DNA of 36,573 bases from an uncultured Elusimicrobium sp. (GCA_902783485.1 CACZRG010000011.1:1-36573), one strand, 5' to 3'. Shown: positions 9,022 to 17,567, counted from the stretch's first letter. Made by a program: numbers and translations. The notes: generated from the letters alone by a model not told the origin.

Positions 9022-9576
9022 TTATTTATTATAACGGTAGTATATGAAAGAAACAGAAAGCTTCATAACCGTGCCTTCCTTCTTTTCCCCGGTCACAGCC
9101 ATATCTGCACTTTTAATAAGACAGCCTTCTTCGGCAAGTGCATTAAGGAACTGTCTTATATCTTCCACTTTTCCCACAGCTGTAAGCGTACACCCGGCTT
9201 TTACAAAATGTCCCTGTTGTTCCGAACCGGAAACCTTCACAGAATCACGCAGGTTTACATTGTACTTCTGTGCGAGATTTCTCAGTGTCCTGGTAAGCGG
9301 AGGAATATTTTTCTCGCGGATAAAATAACTGTCCAGGCTCTTCTTCTGTTTTTTCAGAAGGCTGACTTTTTCTTTCAGTTCTGCGTAAACATTATCTTCC
9401 GAATCCGCCGCCTCTGAAGAAGCGGATGTTTCCACTACGGTTATATCCGGATTCGTGGCACTTTCCAGCGCTGGTCTGAAAAGATAAATATAATAAAGCG
9501 AAAATAACGATACCAGGCCAGCCAGGCTCAGGCAGAATCTTATTTTCTGTCCTTTTGAAAGCAGTGGTCTTATCAT
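9022..9576 (-). CDS. pilO: PilO-like type IV pilus inner-membrane alignment protein
   Basis: This 184-residue bitopic protein has the PilO layout. It has a short cytoplasmic start, one membrane helix (about residues 14-32, FCLSLAGLVSLFSLYYIYLF), a coiled-coil stretch (KEKVSLLKKQKKSLDSYF) and a small ferredoxin-like periplasmic domain (about 85-184, with LTAVGKVEDIRQFLNALAEEG). PilO pairs with PilN and links the cytoplasmic PilM ring to the outer-membrane secretin. Its start overlaps the stop of the upstream pilMN gene by four bases (ATGA), a sign of translational coupling. Sequence conservation is weak, as is normal for PilO, so the call leans on architecture and neighbours. It could also be a GspM-like analogue. 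Confidence 0.75.
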   Translation of the reverse strand: MIRPLLSKGQKIRFCLSLAGLVSLFSLYYIYLFRPALESATNPDITVVETSASSEAADSEDNVYAELKEKVSLLKKQKKSLDSYFIREKNIPPLTRTLRNLAQKYNVNLRDSVKVSGSEQQGHFVKAGCTLTAVGKVEDIRQFLNALAEEGCLIKSADMAVTGEKKEGTVMKLSVSFIYYRYNK

Positions 9577-11210
9577 TTCGCACCGCCTTTATACAGGAAT
9601 TTCACCGGCAGTATATAATCATTGTCCGAGTCCCCGGCTTTTGCTGCGGTTCCGGCAGAAACCTTCTCAAAACCTTCGGCCCTGACAAGAGCATCAGTCC
9701 ATTTCAAAACAATAGCTGGTGTATTGGAGGAAAGCCTGAGTTCCGCGGCAAGTCCTTCATCTTCCGGAGTGACAACAAGCGATGAAACAATAACTCCCGG
9801 AGGAAGCGAGGAAACAAGGAATTTTGTAAGTCCGGAGTAAAGCGCGCGGTTCCTCTTTATCCCCTCCGCCTGCTCCACATAGACAGAAACAGTATCAGCT
9901 TCCTTCTGCAGCATTGCATTCTGCGCCAGATTATCAGCGGTTTCCGCGGCAACAGCTGTCTCCTGCTTTTCCATGGCTTCACTTCTTGCAGCAGCTCCTT
10001 TAATATGCAGAAACAGCACAGCAAGTGCCATCACGGCAAGACATGAATAAAAAAATGTTCTGAAAATAAATCTTATCCGGCGTGCACTGCTGCCATAACC
10101 TGCCGGAAGCATATCAATTCTTGTAAGGTCGGGAAATATGGTAGAGGACAGGGATGCGGCCGAAGCCGGCATAAGAGAATAAAGACCGTCTCCAAAAATC
10201 CTGCTGCTTTTGCCTGACAGATTTTCCGGCGCAGGGAACAGATACACAGGCATTTTAAGTCTCTTCTCAAGGAAGGCTGCCGCGCCTTTATCAGCCGCCG
10301 GACCGCCGGTAAGAAATACAGAGGAAACCTTGACATCGGAAAGATAAACAAATGGGTCTATTTCCTGCAGCAGGGCCTCCATATATTCTTTCTTCGCAGA
10401 AACAGCCGCAGCTTCCTCCCTGCTGAAACGGTTAATCACGGCAAGTTTTTCCTCCTCGGAGACAGGAAGCGGATACCTTTTCTTTATCTCACCGGCTACT
10501 TCCGGCTTTACCCTGAGCAGAGCCCTTATACGTTCATCAGCTGTATCTGATCCGACAGAGACATTCCGGACTGACTCTGCACGTCCAGCCCCGAAAAGGT
10601 ACATGGACGTCTGCTTTCTTCCCATTGTAACGAGAAGATGGTTGTCCTCTATTCTGCCTTTCAGGATACGGCACATTCTCTCAAATGCGAAAACCGCAGG
10701 AATGATCATCACCGGCGCGAGACCGGCCTGCTCCGCAATATTTATTTTCTCCTGAACGGTTTCTTTCTTTGCAGCAGCAAAGACAACACGTGTTCTGGGT
10801 ACTCCGTCATCAGAGATTTCCCCAAGCACATCATAATCTATATACAGATCATCCGTGTTAAAGAACAGCCGGCCGGCCTCTTTTCTGCAGGCAGCCTCAA
10901 AATTCTCTGCCGGCATTCTGTCAATCAGGGAATATGATATTCTTATATCGGTGCCGGACAACAGTATTACAGCATTGCGGCAGCCTATGCCGGATTCCTC
11001 AATATATTCCCGCAGTCTGCCGGAAATTTTTTCAGTTCTCTCATCCTGCGGTTCGCTGCCGGACAGATTAAGCGGAAACGAGCCGCATTCTACAGCTTTT
11101 ATTCTGCCTTTGGATGGTTTTACTCTCGACAGTTTTACGGAATATGCGCCTATATCGACGCCAATTACGCCTCTGGTTTTAAAAATCGCTGATATAATCT
11201 CTGAAATCAT
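9573..11210 (-). CDS. pilM: PilM-PilN fusion protein of the type IV pilus
   Basis: This 545-residue protein joins two normally separate pilus proteins. Residues 1-350 are a PilM-type actin-like ATPase of the FtsA fold, with phosphate loop GVDIGAYSVKL (17-27), a middle DYDVLGE / RTRVVFAAAKKE region and the TGGPAADKG adenosine loop (301-309). Residues about 360-545 follow the PilN plan: the short DLTRIDMLPAGY segment (361-372), which matches the N-terminal INLLP motif with which PilN docks into PilM; a membrane helix (381-403); a coiled coil; and a small periplasmic domain. In other bacteria PilM and PilN are adjacent genes whose products bind each other, so this fusion fits known biology. There is no stop or frameshift at the junction. 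It is translationally coupled to pilO. The ribosome site is weak. Confidence 0.85.
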   Translation of the reverse strand: MISEIISAIFKTRGVIGVDIGAYSVKLSRVKPSKGRIKAVECGSFPLNLSGSEPQDERTEKISGRLREYIEESGIGCRNAVILLSGTDIRISYSLIDRMPAENFEAACRKEAGRLFFNTDDLYIDYDVLGEISDDGVPRTRVVFAAAKKETVQEKINIAEQAGLAPVMIIPAVFAFERMCRILKGRIEDNHLLVTMGRKQTSMYLFGAGRAESVRNVSVGSDTADERIRALLRVKPEVAGEIKKRYPLPVSEEEKLAVINRFSREEAAAVSAKKEYMEALLQEIDPFVYLSDVKVSSVFLTGGPAADKGAAAFLEKRLKMPVYLFPAPENLSGKSSRIFGDGLYSLMPASAASLSSTIFPDLTRIDMLPAGYGSSARRIRFIFRTFFYSCLAVMALAVLFLHIKGAAARSEAMEKQETAVAAETADNLAQNAMLQKEADTVSVYVEQAEGIKRNRALYSGLTKFLVSSLPPGVIVSSLVVTPEDEGLAAELRLSSNTPAIVLKWTDALVRAEGFEKVSAGTAAKAGDSDNDYILPVKFLYKGGAK

Positions 11211-11390
11211 CGCAAATCCGCTGAACTGAAAATCTTCTTAATTATTATAACATATATTTTTTCCTTTAAGGGCCGTACAATATATTGTATTTTTTATTTA
11301 TATAAATATTTGATTATTTCATTAATATTATGATAATATATTTCTACAAGCCCGGAAGCCTCGCGGCAGACGGCATATATGGAGGAAGTC

Positions 11391-11561
11391 ATGATTATTG
11401 AAAAAACCGAATACAAAGGCCAGCCAGTTCTTATTCTCAAAAGAAACGAGAATGACAAGTATCAGTTTGCCTTCGGTCTCTCCAAAGCGCGCCTCATAAT
11501 TGAGGGCTTTGAGGAAATCAAGAAATTCGTAGAAGAACACGACAAAGAAGAAAAGAAATAA
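11391..11561 (+). CDS. Small 56-residue protein of unknown function
   Basis: I chose the ATG at 11391 because it is preceded by a strong GGAGGAAG ribosome site at 11382-11389. The in-frame ATG at 11379 lies upstream of that site. The product begins MIIEKTEYKGQPVLILKRNE, then has a short FAFGLSKARLIIEG block, and ends in a charged helix with lysines. It has no signal peptide or membrane helix. The amphipathic pattern (two strands, then a helix) suggests a folded domain rather than chance coding. A strong terminator follows at 11635. Its neighbours on both sides run the other way, so it is an independent transcript. Function unknown. Confidence 0.7.
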   Translation: MIIEKTEYKGQPVLILKRNENDKYQFAFGLSKARLIIEGFEEIKKFVEEHDKEEKK

Positions 11562-11593
11562 AACTGATTTTTCCGACCTCTTCCAGATACTGC

Positions 11594-11620
11594 CATGACA
11601 GGCCACGGTGCTCTGTCATG
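11594..11620 (+). other. Hairpin downstream of the small gene
   Basis: CATGACAG pairs with CTGTCATG across an 11-base loop. It has no T tract and lies between the small gene's stop codon and its terminator, so it may protect the 3' end of the message or be incidental. Confidence 0.4.
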
Positions 11621-11634
11621 TTATAATTAACCAG

Positions 11635-11660
11635 ACCCGGTTTTGAAAACCGGGTTTTTT
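11635..11660 (+). terminator. Rho-independent terminator after the small gene
   Basis: ACCCGGTTTT-G-AAAACCGGGT forms a near-perfect hairpin directly followed by TTTTT. It ends transcription from the + strand. Confidence 0.85.
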
Positions 11661-11698
11661 ATGTAATGGCAAAAAGAAGAAAACAGTTGTTTATATAA

Positions 11699-11729
11699 AG
11701 ACCGCCCGGCAGGCCATGCCGGGCGGTCT
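11699..11729 (-). terminator. Terminator hairpin at the end of the par-asd operon
   Basis: A 13-pair GC-rich stem (AGACCGCCCGGCA / TGCCGGGCGGTCT) with a five-base loop lies 21 bases beyond the stop of the gene ending at 11751. On the minus strand it is followed by TTATATAA, a modest U tract. The stem is strong enough to act as the operon end. Confidence 0.7.
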
Positions 11730-11750
11730 GATTTAACAAAGCCGGATTTT

Positions 11751-12665
11751 TTATTTTCCGGAAAAACGATATATGGTAAACGCTATATCCCTGACAGCAT
11801 AGAAGAAATCATTTACCTGCTCCGGAGTTTCAGCATTTTTTTCATTAAACACATAAAGCCTGTTCCCGTCGCTTTCAACAGTAAGCCCGGTATGTTTCTC
11901 AAAACAGGCCAGCACCTGCGGAGTAAACACTTTATGAACCTTTACATCAGTAGATGTAAGCCGGTACTGCTCTGAAAAGAAGGGAGCCTCTTCAAAATCA
12001 ATATCGGCACCTGTCATCCTGTCAGCTATTCTTGTGGCGAGTGTTTCAGGGCAGAGCCAGAATTCCGGCATAACCAGGTTTCCGAACTTTATAATGGCCG
12101 CGGAAACACCTTTTAATATTTTCCGTCTGAACCCTTTTTCAAGGTATGTGCCGATAACAATAGTGCGGTCAAAAACCCGGAAACTTATATTTTCAGAATC
12201 AAAACCAACCACATTGGAAATGTATGCCTCCGTATTCTTCATGCTGTACTTAACAGCGAGACCGTTTACCCTGTCCATTATCTCCGTTGTATCAATATTG
12301 GATGCTACCGCACTAAGATACGAGGTCGGCATTGTCAGGCTTTCCAGTAATCCGTTATGACGGTCAGGCCAATGTTCATTTTCAGACCAGAATGGGTCAT
12401 TCTCATCAAAAATCTCAGAATAAGAAAGTCCCTCCTTCTCAGCTATTTCCTTAATGGCAGCAATACGTTTTCTGTCTGCGGATTTAATCTTCACCAGATT
12501 ACATATAACCATTGTCAGTATGGTAATCACCAGACCCGCCACCATTACCGGTCCGGGAGTGCTGGTAATTTTATGTTTGAAGCATATACCGTCCAGAACG
12601 AAGAAAAAAGCCAGGCTGGCAAAACCGGCAACTGACCATATTATCATTTTTATAATTCTTCCCAT
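11751..12665 (-). CDS. Membrane-anchored protein of unknown function
   Basis: This 304-residue protein begins with two membrane helices (about residues 7-27 and 37-57, in a short hairpin), followed by a cytoplasmic domain of about 240 residues. That domain has the layout of DUF3137-like proteins: a mid segment ISFRVFDRTIVIGTYLEKGFRRKILKG, a VMPEFWLCPE block and a final SEQYRLTSTDVKVHKVFTPQVLACFEKHTGLTVESDGNRLYVF block. The family suggestion is a resemblance only. It is the last gene of the run parA-parB-secreted protein-asd, 31 bases after asd, and is followed by a terminator. Nothing in it points to catalysis. Confidence 0.65.
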   Translation of the reverse strand: MGRIIKMIIWSVAGFASLAFFFVLDGICFKHKITSTPGPVMVAGLVITILTMVICNLVKIKSADRKRIAAIKEIAEKEGLSYSEIFDENDPFWSENEHWPDRHNGLLESLTMPTSYLSAVASNIDTTEIMDRVNGLAVKYSMKNTEAYISNVVGFDSENISFRVFDRTIVIGTYLEKGFRRKILKGVSAAIIKFGNLVMPEFWLCPETLATRIADRMTGADIDFEEAPFFSEQYRLTSTDVKVHKVFTPQVLACFEKHTGLTVESDGNRLYVFNEKNAETPEQVNDFFYAVRDIAFTIYRFSGK

Positions 12666-12696
12666 GTACTCAAACCAGTCCTATTCAGTCTTTTTC

Positions 12697-13710
12697 TCAA
12701 AGCATATTGTGTTCAAGCAGATATTCGGCTATCTGCACAGAATTGAGAGCGGCTCCCTTATAAAGATTGTCAGAAACAGTCCACAGCTGAAATTCGTTTT
12801 CTGCTGTTTCCGCAGCACGCAGTCTGCCGGCATATACAATGTCCGTTCTGGTACCATATTTAAGCGGTGTGGGATAATCTTCCGGTTTCGGAAAGAACTT
12901 AAGCCCGGGAGTAGCAAGCAGAGCCTGTTTCAGTTCCTGGATTTTCCATGGTTTTTCTGTCACAGCCCATATGCCAAGTGAATGACCGCGCATTACCGGC
13001 ACGCGCACGGTAACGGAACTGACCTTCATATCAGGAGCATTCAGTATTTTTTTCAGTTCCGCTGCAACTTTTCTTTCCTCCGAGCAGAATCCTTCCTCAT
13101 CAAAACCGCCTACCTGCGGAAAAAGATTGAACAGCATTGGATGCGGGAAAACACCTTTTTCCTTAGGCATTTTCTGCGTTTTTACATATTCCTGTGTTTC
13201 ATTCTCAAGCTGCCTGAGAGCCTCGCGGCCTGCGCCGCATACTGCCTGGTATGAGGCAATCCTTATCTGCTTTATATTGAAACGCCGGTGTATTTCAGCA
13301 AGTGATACGGCCGCGCCGGTTATGGTACAGTTAGGCCCGGCTACAAGCCTGCTTTCAGCGGAAAGAACATCTCCATTAACTTCCGGAATACACAGAGGGA
13401 CATCTTCCGCAAGACGGTAATAAGAGGAATCGTCTATACAGCGCACCCCGGCTTCTGCGAGAGTTCTGGCGAACTTCGCGGAAACTTCGTCCATGGACAC
13501 AAAAAAAACCAGTCCTGCCTTTTTAAGCGCCTCAAGAGATGGCGCCTCACATTTATATATCCGGCCTCTGAAAACGGCCTGTGCCGGCTTTCTGCCGGAA
13601 CTGAAAGGGTAAAATTCACCGGCAGGGAACTTTCTTTCCTCAAGCAGGCCGAGAAGTTCCCTTCCAACCATTCCGGAGGCGCCCACAACCGCTATATCAA
13701 TTTTTTTCAT
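12697..13710 (-). CDS. asd: Aspartate-semialdehyde dehydrogenase
   Basis: This 337-residue cytoplasmic enzyme reduces aspartyl phosphate to aspartate semialdehyde, the branch point to lysine/diaminopimelate, threonine and methionine. The Rossmann NADP loop VVGASGMVG (8-16) and the SSGRK segment (37-41) are present. The catalytic cysteine is in AGPNCTI (Cys128). The other active-site residues are kept: Gln in YQAVCGAG (about 155), Arg in VRVPV and His in RGHS. The usual YQAVSGAG is YQAVCGAG here and CSTIQ is CTITG, so this is a divergent member. There is no lysine riboswitch-like leader. It sits 22 bases after the preceding secreted-protein gene, in the parAB operon, which is an unusual place for asd. 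Confidence 0.93.
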   Translation of the reverse strand: MKKIDIAVVGASGMVGRELLGLLEERKFPAGEFYPFSSGRKPAQAVFRGRIYKCEAPSLEALKKAGLVFFVSMDEVSAKFARTLAEAGVRCIDDSSYYRLAEDVPLCIPEVNGDVLSAESRLVAGPNCTITGAAVSLAEIHRRFNIKQIRIASYQAVCGAGREALRQLENETQEYVKTQKMPKEKGVFPHPMLFNLFPQVGGFDEEGFCSEERKVAAELKKILNAPDMKVSSVTVRVPVMRGHSLGIWAVTEKPWKIQELKQALLATPGLKFFPKPEDYPTPLKYGTRTDIVYAGRLRAAETAENEFQLWTVSDNLYKGAALNSVQIAEYLLEHNML

Positions 13711-13732
13711 TGTATTTTTTCCCCGTAAGGCT

Positions 13733-14725
13733 TTATTCGCCTTTCTTCATGGCAGGAATCTTTATGGCATTGGAATAGCCTATATTTTCCAGTGAGTCAA
13801 CAGCAGCGGCACGTATATAATACATACTCGTTGACAGTTCACCTCTGCTGAAGGAACGGAAATATGGCGCACGGAAGAAATAACGTCCCACGCGCTGCCA
13901 GTCAAATTTATCGTATGATATTTCCAGCCACGCTGCGCGCACATCCTCACCTACAGCCGTAAAAAATGTATCTATCTGTTCATCGCTTACCTGGGCGTAA
14001 AAGCCCTTTATGACCACTTTAAAGTCATTCTGCGGTACAAGTTTTATGGCTATGGCGGGTTTTAATCCGGAAACAGGAGTTTCCAGCGCTGTTTCACCTG
14101 ACGGTGGCGCACCCTTTATTGAGCGGGTAAGCCACACATTTTCCATACCGTCATCACTCATTGCAGCTGCCACTATGGGCGCGGAGGACGATGTAACAAA
14201 ATCCTTGCCGGAAGACCATAAGGCTATGTAATTGTTATCGGTTTTTGAAACCTTGGATATAGGCACAGGTGTCCAGAACCACTGCGCGGAATCAACACCT
14301 TCAAGATAATCTCCGGGAAGCGGCTCAAGAGGCAGATCCTTCGCATCGGCAAGCACATACGAGTGCTCGGAGTTGAAGGAATATGTATTGTTTATGGCCA
14401 TATGTATTTTGCCCGGTATAGGAGTGCTGTCCCAGGAATTAGGCCATGATTTTATCTTTGCCCGGCCCAGCTTGGCCCCAAGATAGGCTTTTTTATATCC
14501 GGATGTATTTATGGGAGGAAGCTGTATTGTCCAGCAGTTATTGTATCCCACATACCAGTCCGCGTGAAATCCTCCGTCAGCATACAGAAAAAATTTTGAA
14601 AGATTGTTCTCGGCGGCTACATAAGCCGGTGTGGGAGAAGCGGCAAAAACTCCCTTCCCCTCCTGGGCAGAAGCTACTGAATGAAAAACAAGACCTGTCA
14701 GAAACGCCAGAATAATTTTTTTCAT
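13733..14725 (-). CDS. Secreted protein of unknown function between parB and asd
   Basis: I chose the ATG at 14725, which has an AGGAG ribosome site seven bases upstream. A longer frame begins at 14776 but would overlap parB. The 330-residue product has a classical signal peptide (MKKIILAFLTGLVFHSVASA-QE). The mature part is rich in aromatic and beta-type segments (WTIQLPPINTSGYKKAYLGAKLGRAK, WFWTPVPISKVSK, NYIALWSSGKDF) and ends in a region resembling a fibronectin-III-type sandwich (AWLEISYDKFDWQRVGRYFF, SMYYIRAAAVDSLENIGYSNAIKI). It looks like a periplasmic or cell-surface beta protein. I cannot name the family. It lies 13 bases after the parB stop, in the same operon. Confidence 0.75.
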   Translation of the reverse strand: MKKIILAFLTGLVFHSVASAQEGKGVFAASPTPAYVAAENNLSKFFLYADGGFHADWYVGYNNCWTIQLPPINTSGYKKAYLGAKLGRAKIKSWPNSWDSTPIPGKIHMAINNTYSFNSEHSYVLADAKDLPLEPLPGDYLEGVDSAQWFWTPVPISKVSKTDNNYIALWSSGKDFVTSSSAPIVAAAMSDDGMENVWLTRSIKGAPPSGETALETPVSGLKPAIAIKLVPQNDFKVVIKGFYAQVSDEQIDTFFTAVGEDVRAAWLEISYDKFDWQRVGRYFFRAPYFRSFSRGELSTSMYYIRAAAVDSLENIGYSNAIKIPAMKKGE

Positions 14726-14738
14726 TTTAATTCTCCTT

Positions 14739-16031
14739 TTATTTCTGCACAATGGAAGTAATACGCTCAAAATCATCGAGCGAGTAATAACTGATGACTA
14801 TTTTCCCTTTCTTGCCGTTTGAGCCGGGACGTATCTCAACCTTCGACCCGAAATGCTGCGAAAGAACAGTCTGCATATTAATTATTTCCGGAGCCTTTCC
14901 CCGGTGCGGATTGTCCTGAACCTGCGCATTCTGCGGAAGTTCATAATGATAATTCTGTGCTATGGCCTCAACTTCGCGCACGGAAAGATTTTCTGCGACT
15001 ATGCGCTGAAAAACCTCCTGACGTCTGGCTTTGTCAGGTATGGAAAGCAGTGCCCTGGCATGACCCTCACTTATAAGTCCGGACCGCACTGCGTTTCTTA
15101 TATTTTCATCAAGTTCCATCAGCCGTAGTGTATTTGAAACAGCAGCACGCGATTTTCCAACAGTTCTTGAAATTTCCGCCTGACTTATGCCGAAATGATT
15201 TATAAGCTGCTGATATGCCATCGCGGTGTCTATGGCATTGAGATCCTCACGCTGAATATTCTCTATAAGAGCGAATTCAAGTTTTTTCTCGTCTGAAAGA
15301 TTCTCGCGGACTATGGCATCTATTTCCTTAAGCCCGGCAAGTTTTGCCGCACGTGTACGGCGTTCGCCGGCTATTATCTCGTAATAATCCCGGTCGGAAT
15401 CCTTCCATACGGTTATAGGCTGCAGCAGGCCACTTGTTTTTATGGACTCGGCCAGTTCCTGAAGTGCAGTCTCGTCAAATTTACGACGTGGCTGATACAT
15501 GTTCGGACGGATTCTGTCAAGAGGAATTTTTATAACGTTCTCCCCGTCCGCAGTCACTTTGGATTCCACAGATTCCGTATTGACATTTGCCGTAATTACA
15601 CCCACTGATTCCACGGCAGCAGACAACGGCTGCATTTTTTCTGACACATCTTTTCCTGTTTGTTTTCCCACTACAGATTTTTCTTCGGGGACAATTGTTT
15701 GGTTTTCATACTGTGTCTCCGGTTTGTTTTCATATGCAGGAATATCTGTTTCTGCCGGATAAACAACTGTTACACCTTCATTATCTTTTTTAGCTGAAAC
15801 AGGATTTTTTTCCGCCTTGTATGAAAGATCTGGAACTGTTTTTTCTGCCTTAACAGTCTGCTCTTCCGTATCAATTACAGGTTCTCTTACTGTTTCAGCA
15901 GATTTAATGCTTTTTTCTGCAGGATTCTTTTTATTATCAGCATTGTCCTTTTTTTCCGGCTGTTCTTTTACTTTCAGCTTCAAAGGAATGTAAAACGCAT
16001 CCATGCCTCGTCCTAAAACTTTTTTTGCCAT
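14739..16031 (-). CDS. parB: Chromosome-partition protein ParB (CTPase clamp) with a long N-terminal linker
   Basis: This 430-residue ParB (usual length about 290) loads at parS and slides as a CTP-dependent clamp. The first 16 residues keep the LGRGMDAF peptide that stimulates ParA ATPase. Residues 17-163 are a Lys/Glu/Val-rich, low-complexity and probably disordered stretch. The ParB N domain starts at about 165 (IKIPLDRIRPNMYQPRRKF) with the CTP motif GERRTRAA (222-229) and ENIQREDLNAID (257-268). The helix-turn-helix that reads parS is at about 282-304 (ISQAEISRTVGKSRAAVSNTLRL). The C-terminal dimer domain ends at 430. It follows parA after nine bases. Its likely targets are the five palindromes at 17550-18940. 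Confidence 0.97.
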   Translation of the reverse strand: MAKKVLGRGMDAFYIPLKLKVKEQPEKKDNADNKKNPAEKSIKSAETVREPVIDTEEQTVKAEKTVPDLSYKAEKNPVSAKKDNEGVTVVYPAETDIPAYENKPETQYENQTIVPEEKSVVGKQTGKDVSEKMQPLSAAVESVGVITANVNTESVESKVTADGENVIKIPLDRIRPNMYQPRRKFDETALQELAESIKTSGLLQPITVWKDSDRDYYEIIAGERRTRAAKLAGLKEIDAIVRENLSDEKKLEFALIENIQREDLNAIDTAMAYQQLINHFGISQAEISRTVGKSRAAVSNTLRLMELDENIRNAVRSGLISEGHARALLSIPDKARRQEVFQRIVAENLSVREVEAIAQNYHYELPQNAQVQDNPHRGKAPEIINMQTVLSQHFGSKVEIRPGSNGKKGKIVISYYSLDDFERITSIVQK

Positions 16032-16040
16032 GATATATCC

Positions 16041-16931
16041 TTATTTTTTCCTGTTTTTGAAAATTTTATGGATTTTAACAAAGAACTCTTTACCCCAGCT
16101 GTCTTCGCCTTTATATCCGCTGCCTGAACCAAGATTAATTACGGCCTTTTTATACGGCTTTATATCAAGTCCACGACGGGAAAGAAATTCAAGCGCAAAA
16201 TCCTTGTACGCCTTTGCGCCACGCGATGCATGGTCATACATAAAAATTGACTGTCCGAAACTTGGGGCTTCCGCAAGACTCACATTTCTTGGTATAACAG
16301 TTTTATACATTTTATCGCCGTAAAATCTGCTTATTTCCTCACGGACCTGATTTGCCAGATTTATGCGGGAATCAAACATCGTTATAAGTCCGCCGTCAAC
16401 CTTCAGATCAGGATTCATATACTCATTTATCTTCGAGACAGTATTGATAAAATAGGCCAGACCTTCCATTGAATAATACTCACACTGCACTGGTGTTATT
16501 ACAGAATCTGAAGCGTTCAGGGCATTAAGACTAAGCAGCCCCAATGACGGGGGACAGTCTATAATGATGAACCTGTACATATCTTTTATTTCTTCAATAG
16601 CCTTCTTGAGAAAGAACTCGCGTTCGTCCTGGTCCACAAGCTCTATTTCGGCCCCGGCAAGATTACGGCTCGTAGGCATTACATCAAGCCATTCAACGGA
16701 AGATCTGTAAATTGCCTCTGACGCCTTACAGTTTCCACAGAGGACATCGTAAACATTATTGCCATTCCCAGCGGTCTCAACACCGAGACCGGAAGTGGTG
16801 TTGCTCTGAGGGTCAAAATCTATAAGAAGCGTCTCAAAATTCAGCACCGCCAGTGCCACAGCAAGATTCATAGAGGTAGTGGTTTTACCCACACCGCCTT
16901 TCTGATTGGCTATTGAGATTATTTCAGCCAT
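16041..16931 (-). CDS. parA: Chromosome-partition ATPase ParA (Soj family)
   Basis: This 296-residue ParA/MinD-type ATPase binds DNA non-specifically as an ATP dimer and drives origin segregation with ParB. The deviant Walker A KGGVGKTT (11-18) carries the signature lysine at 11. Walker B is FIIIDCPPSLG, and the ParA block PVQCEYYSMEGLAYFINTV is present. The C-terminal 35 residues (PYKKAVINLGSGSGYKGED to the end) extend beyond the roughly 253-residue Soj core. The ATG has a GGAG ribosome site. A near-consensus promoter lies just upstream (16982-17011), so parA should lead the operon parA-parB-secreted protein-asd-membrane protein. Confidence 0.97.
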   Translation of the reverse strand: MAEIISIANQKGGVGKTTTSMNLAVALAVLNFETLLIDFDPQSNTTSGLGVETAGNGNNVYDVLCGNCKASEAIYRSSVEWLDVMPTSRNLAGAEIELVDQDEREFFLKKAIEEIKDMYRFIIIDCPPSLGLLSLNALNASDSVITPVQCEYYSMEGLAYFINTVSKINEYMNPDLKVDGGLITMFDSRINLANQVREEISRFYGDKMYKTVIPRNVSLAEAPSFGQSIFMYDHASRGAKAYKDFALEFLSRRGLDIKPYKKAVINLGSGSGYKGEDSWGKEFFVKIHKIFKNRKK

Positions 16932-16981
16932 TTAAATTCTCCGAATACTGCAAAAAATTTCAGGAAAGCCCTGACTTATTA

Positions 16982-17011
16982 ATTATATAGATATTTTAAA
17001 TATAGTGTCAA
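16982..17011 (-). promoter_or_regulatory. Sigma-70-type promoter of the parAB operon
   Basis: On the minus strand TTGACA (17011-17006) is separated by 18 bases from TATAAT (16987-16982). The start of transcription would be near 16975, about 44 bases before the parA ATG. Confidence 0.8.
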
Positions 17012-17549
17012 CGAAGGCAGGACCTGAATACACGGGACATTTCGGTATTTCTGTGTCCGTACCCGAAATTATGAACAAAAATGCCATTTAGGGCAAATAA
17101 AAAAACAGCAGGCAGGATTTCGCTGCATTTACTTTCTTGTAAACATTGTTGACATAAAGTAATGTAAAAAGTCAATAACTTTGCTCTGTTTAAACATTTC
17201 CATGCAAAAAATAATGATTGTTATTTCATTTGGTTAACATAAGTTTTATATAAATTATTTAATAATCTGTCTATGTGTAAAGGTGAAACTGAACAATATA
17301 TAAGAATTTTTGAAAAGATTATTTTTTCATAACAAAAATCTTCAAAATCAGATTTATAATTTTTTAATCTTTTACTGCATATATAGAGATTTTTTTCAAT
17401 ATTTTTTAGAAACACACTTATCTTTGCATAACATTAGCTCTTTAAGAAATATTGCTTCTTAGCAGATAATTTTACCTTAATAATTTTAACAAAATGTTTT
17501 AAATAGTTAAAAATAACACAAGGGAGACATGTTGCTTTTTTCAAATTAT

Positions 17550-17567
17550 TGTTTTCACGTGAAAACA
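17550..17567. other. parS: parS-like site 1
   Basis: A perfect 18-bp palindrome TGTTTTCACGTGAAAACA. It shares the central TTTCACGTGAAA with the widely conserved parS consensus TGTTTCACGTGAAACA, but each arm is one A/T pair longer before the TG/CA ends. Confidence 0.9.

Noticed and set aside
13711-13732. Lysine riboswitch before asd
   Set aside because: The gap to the upstream gene is only 22 bases, far too short for a riboswitch.
14726-14776. Upstream extension of the secreted-protein gene to 14776
   Set aside because: It would overlap parB and hide the signal peptide; the ATG at 14725 has an AGGAG site.
17145-17182. Promoter from TTGACA near 17149 on +
   Set aside because: No matching -10 element or downstream gene; TTGAC/GTCAA here is a weak inverted repeat in AT-rich sequence.
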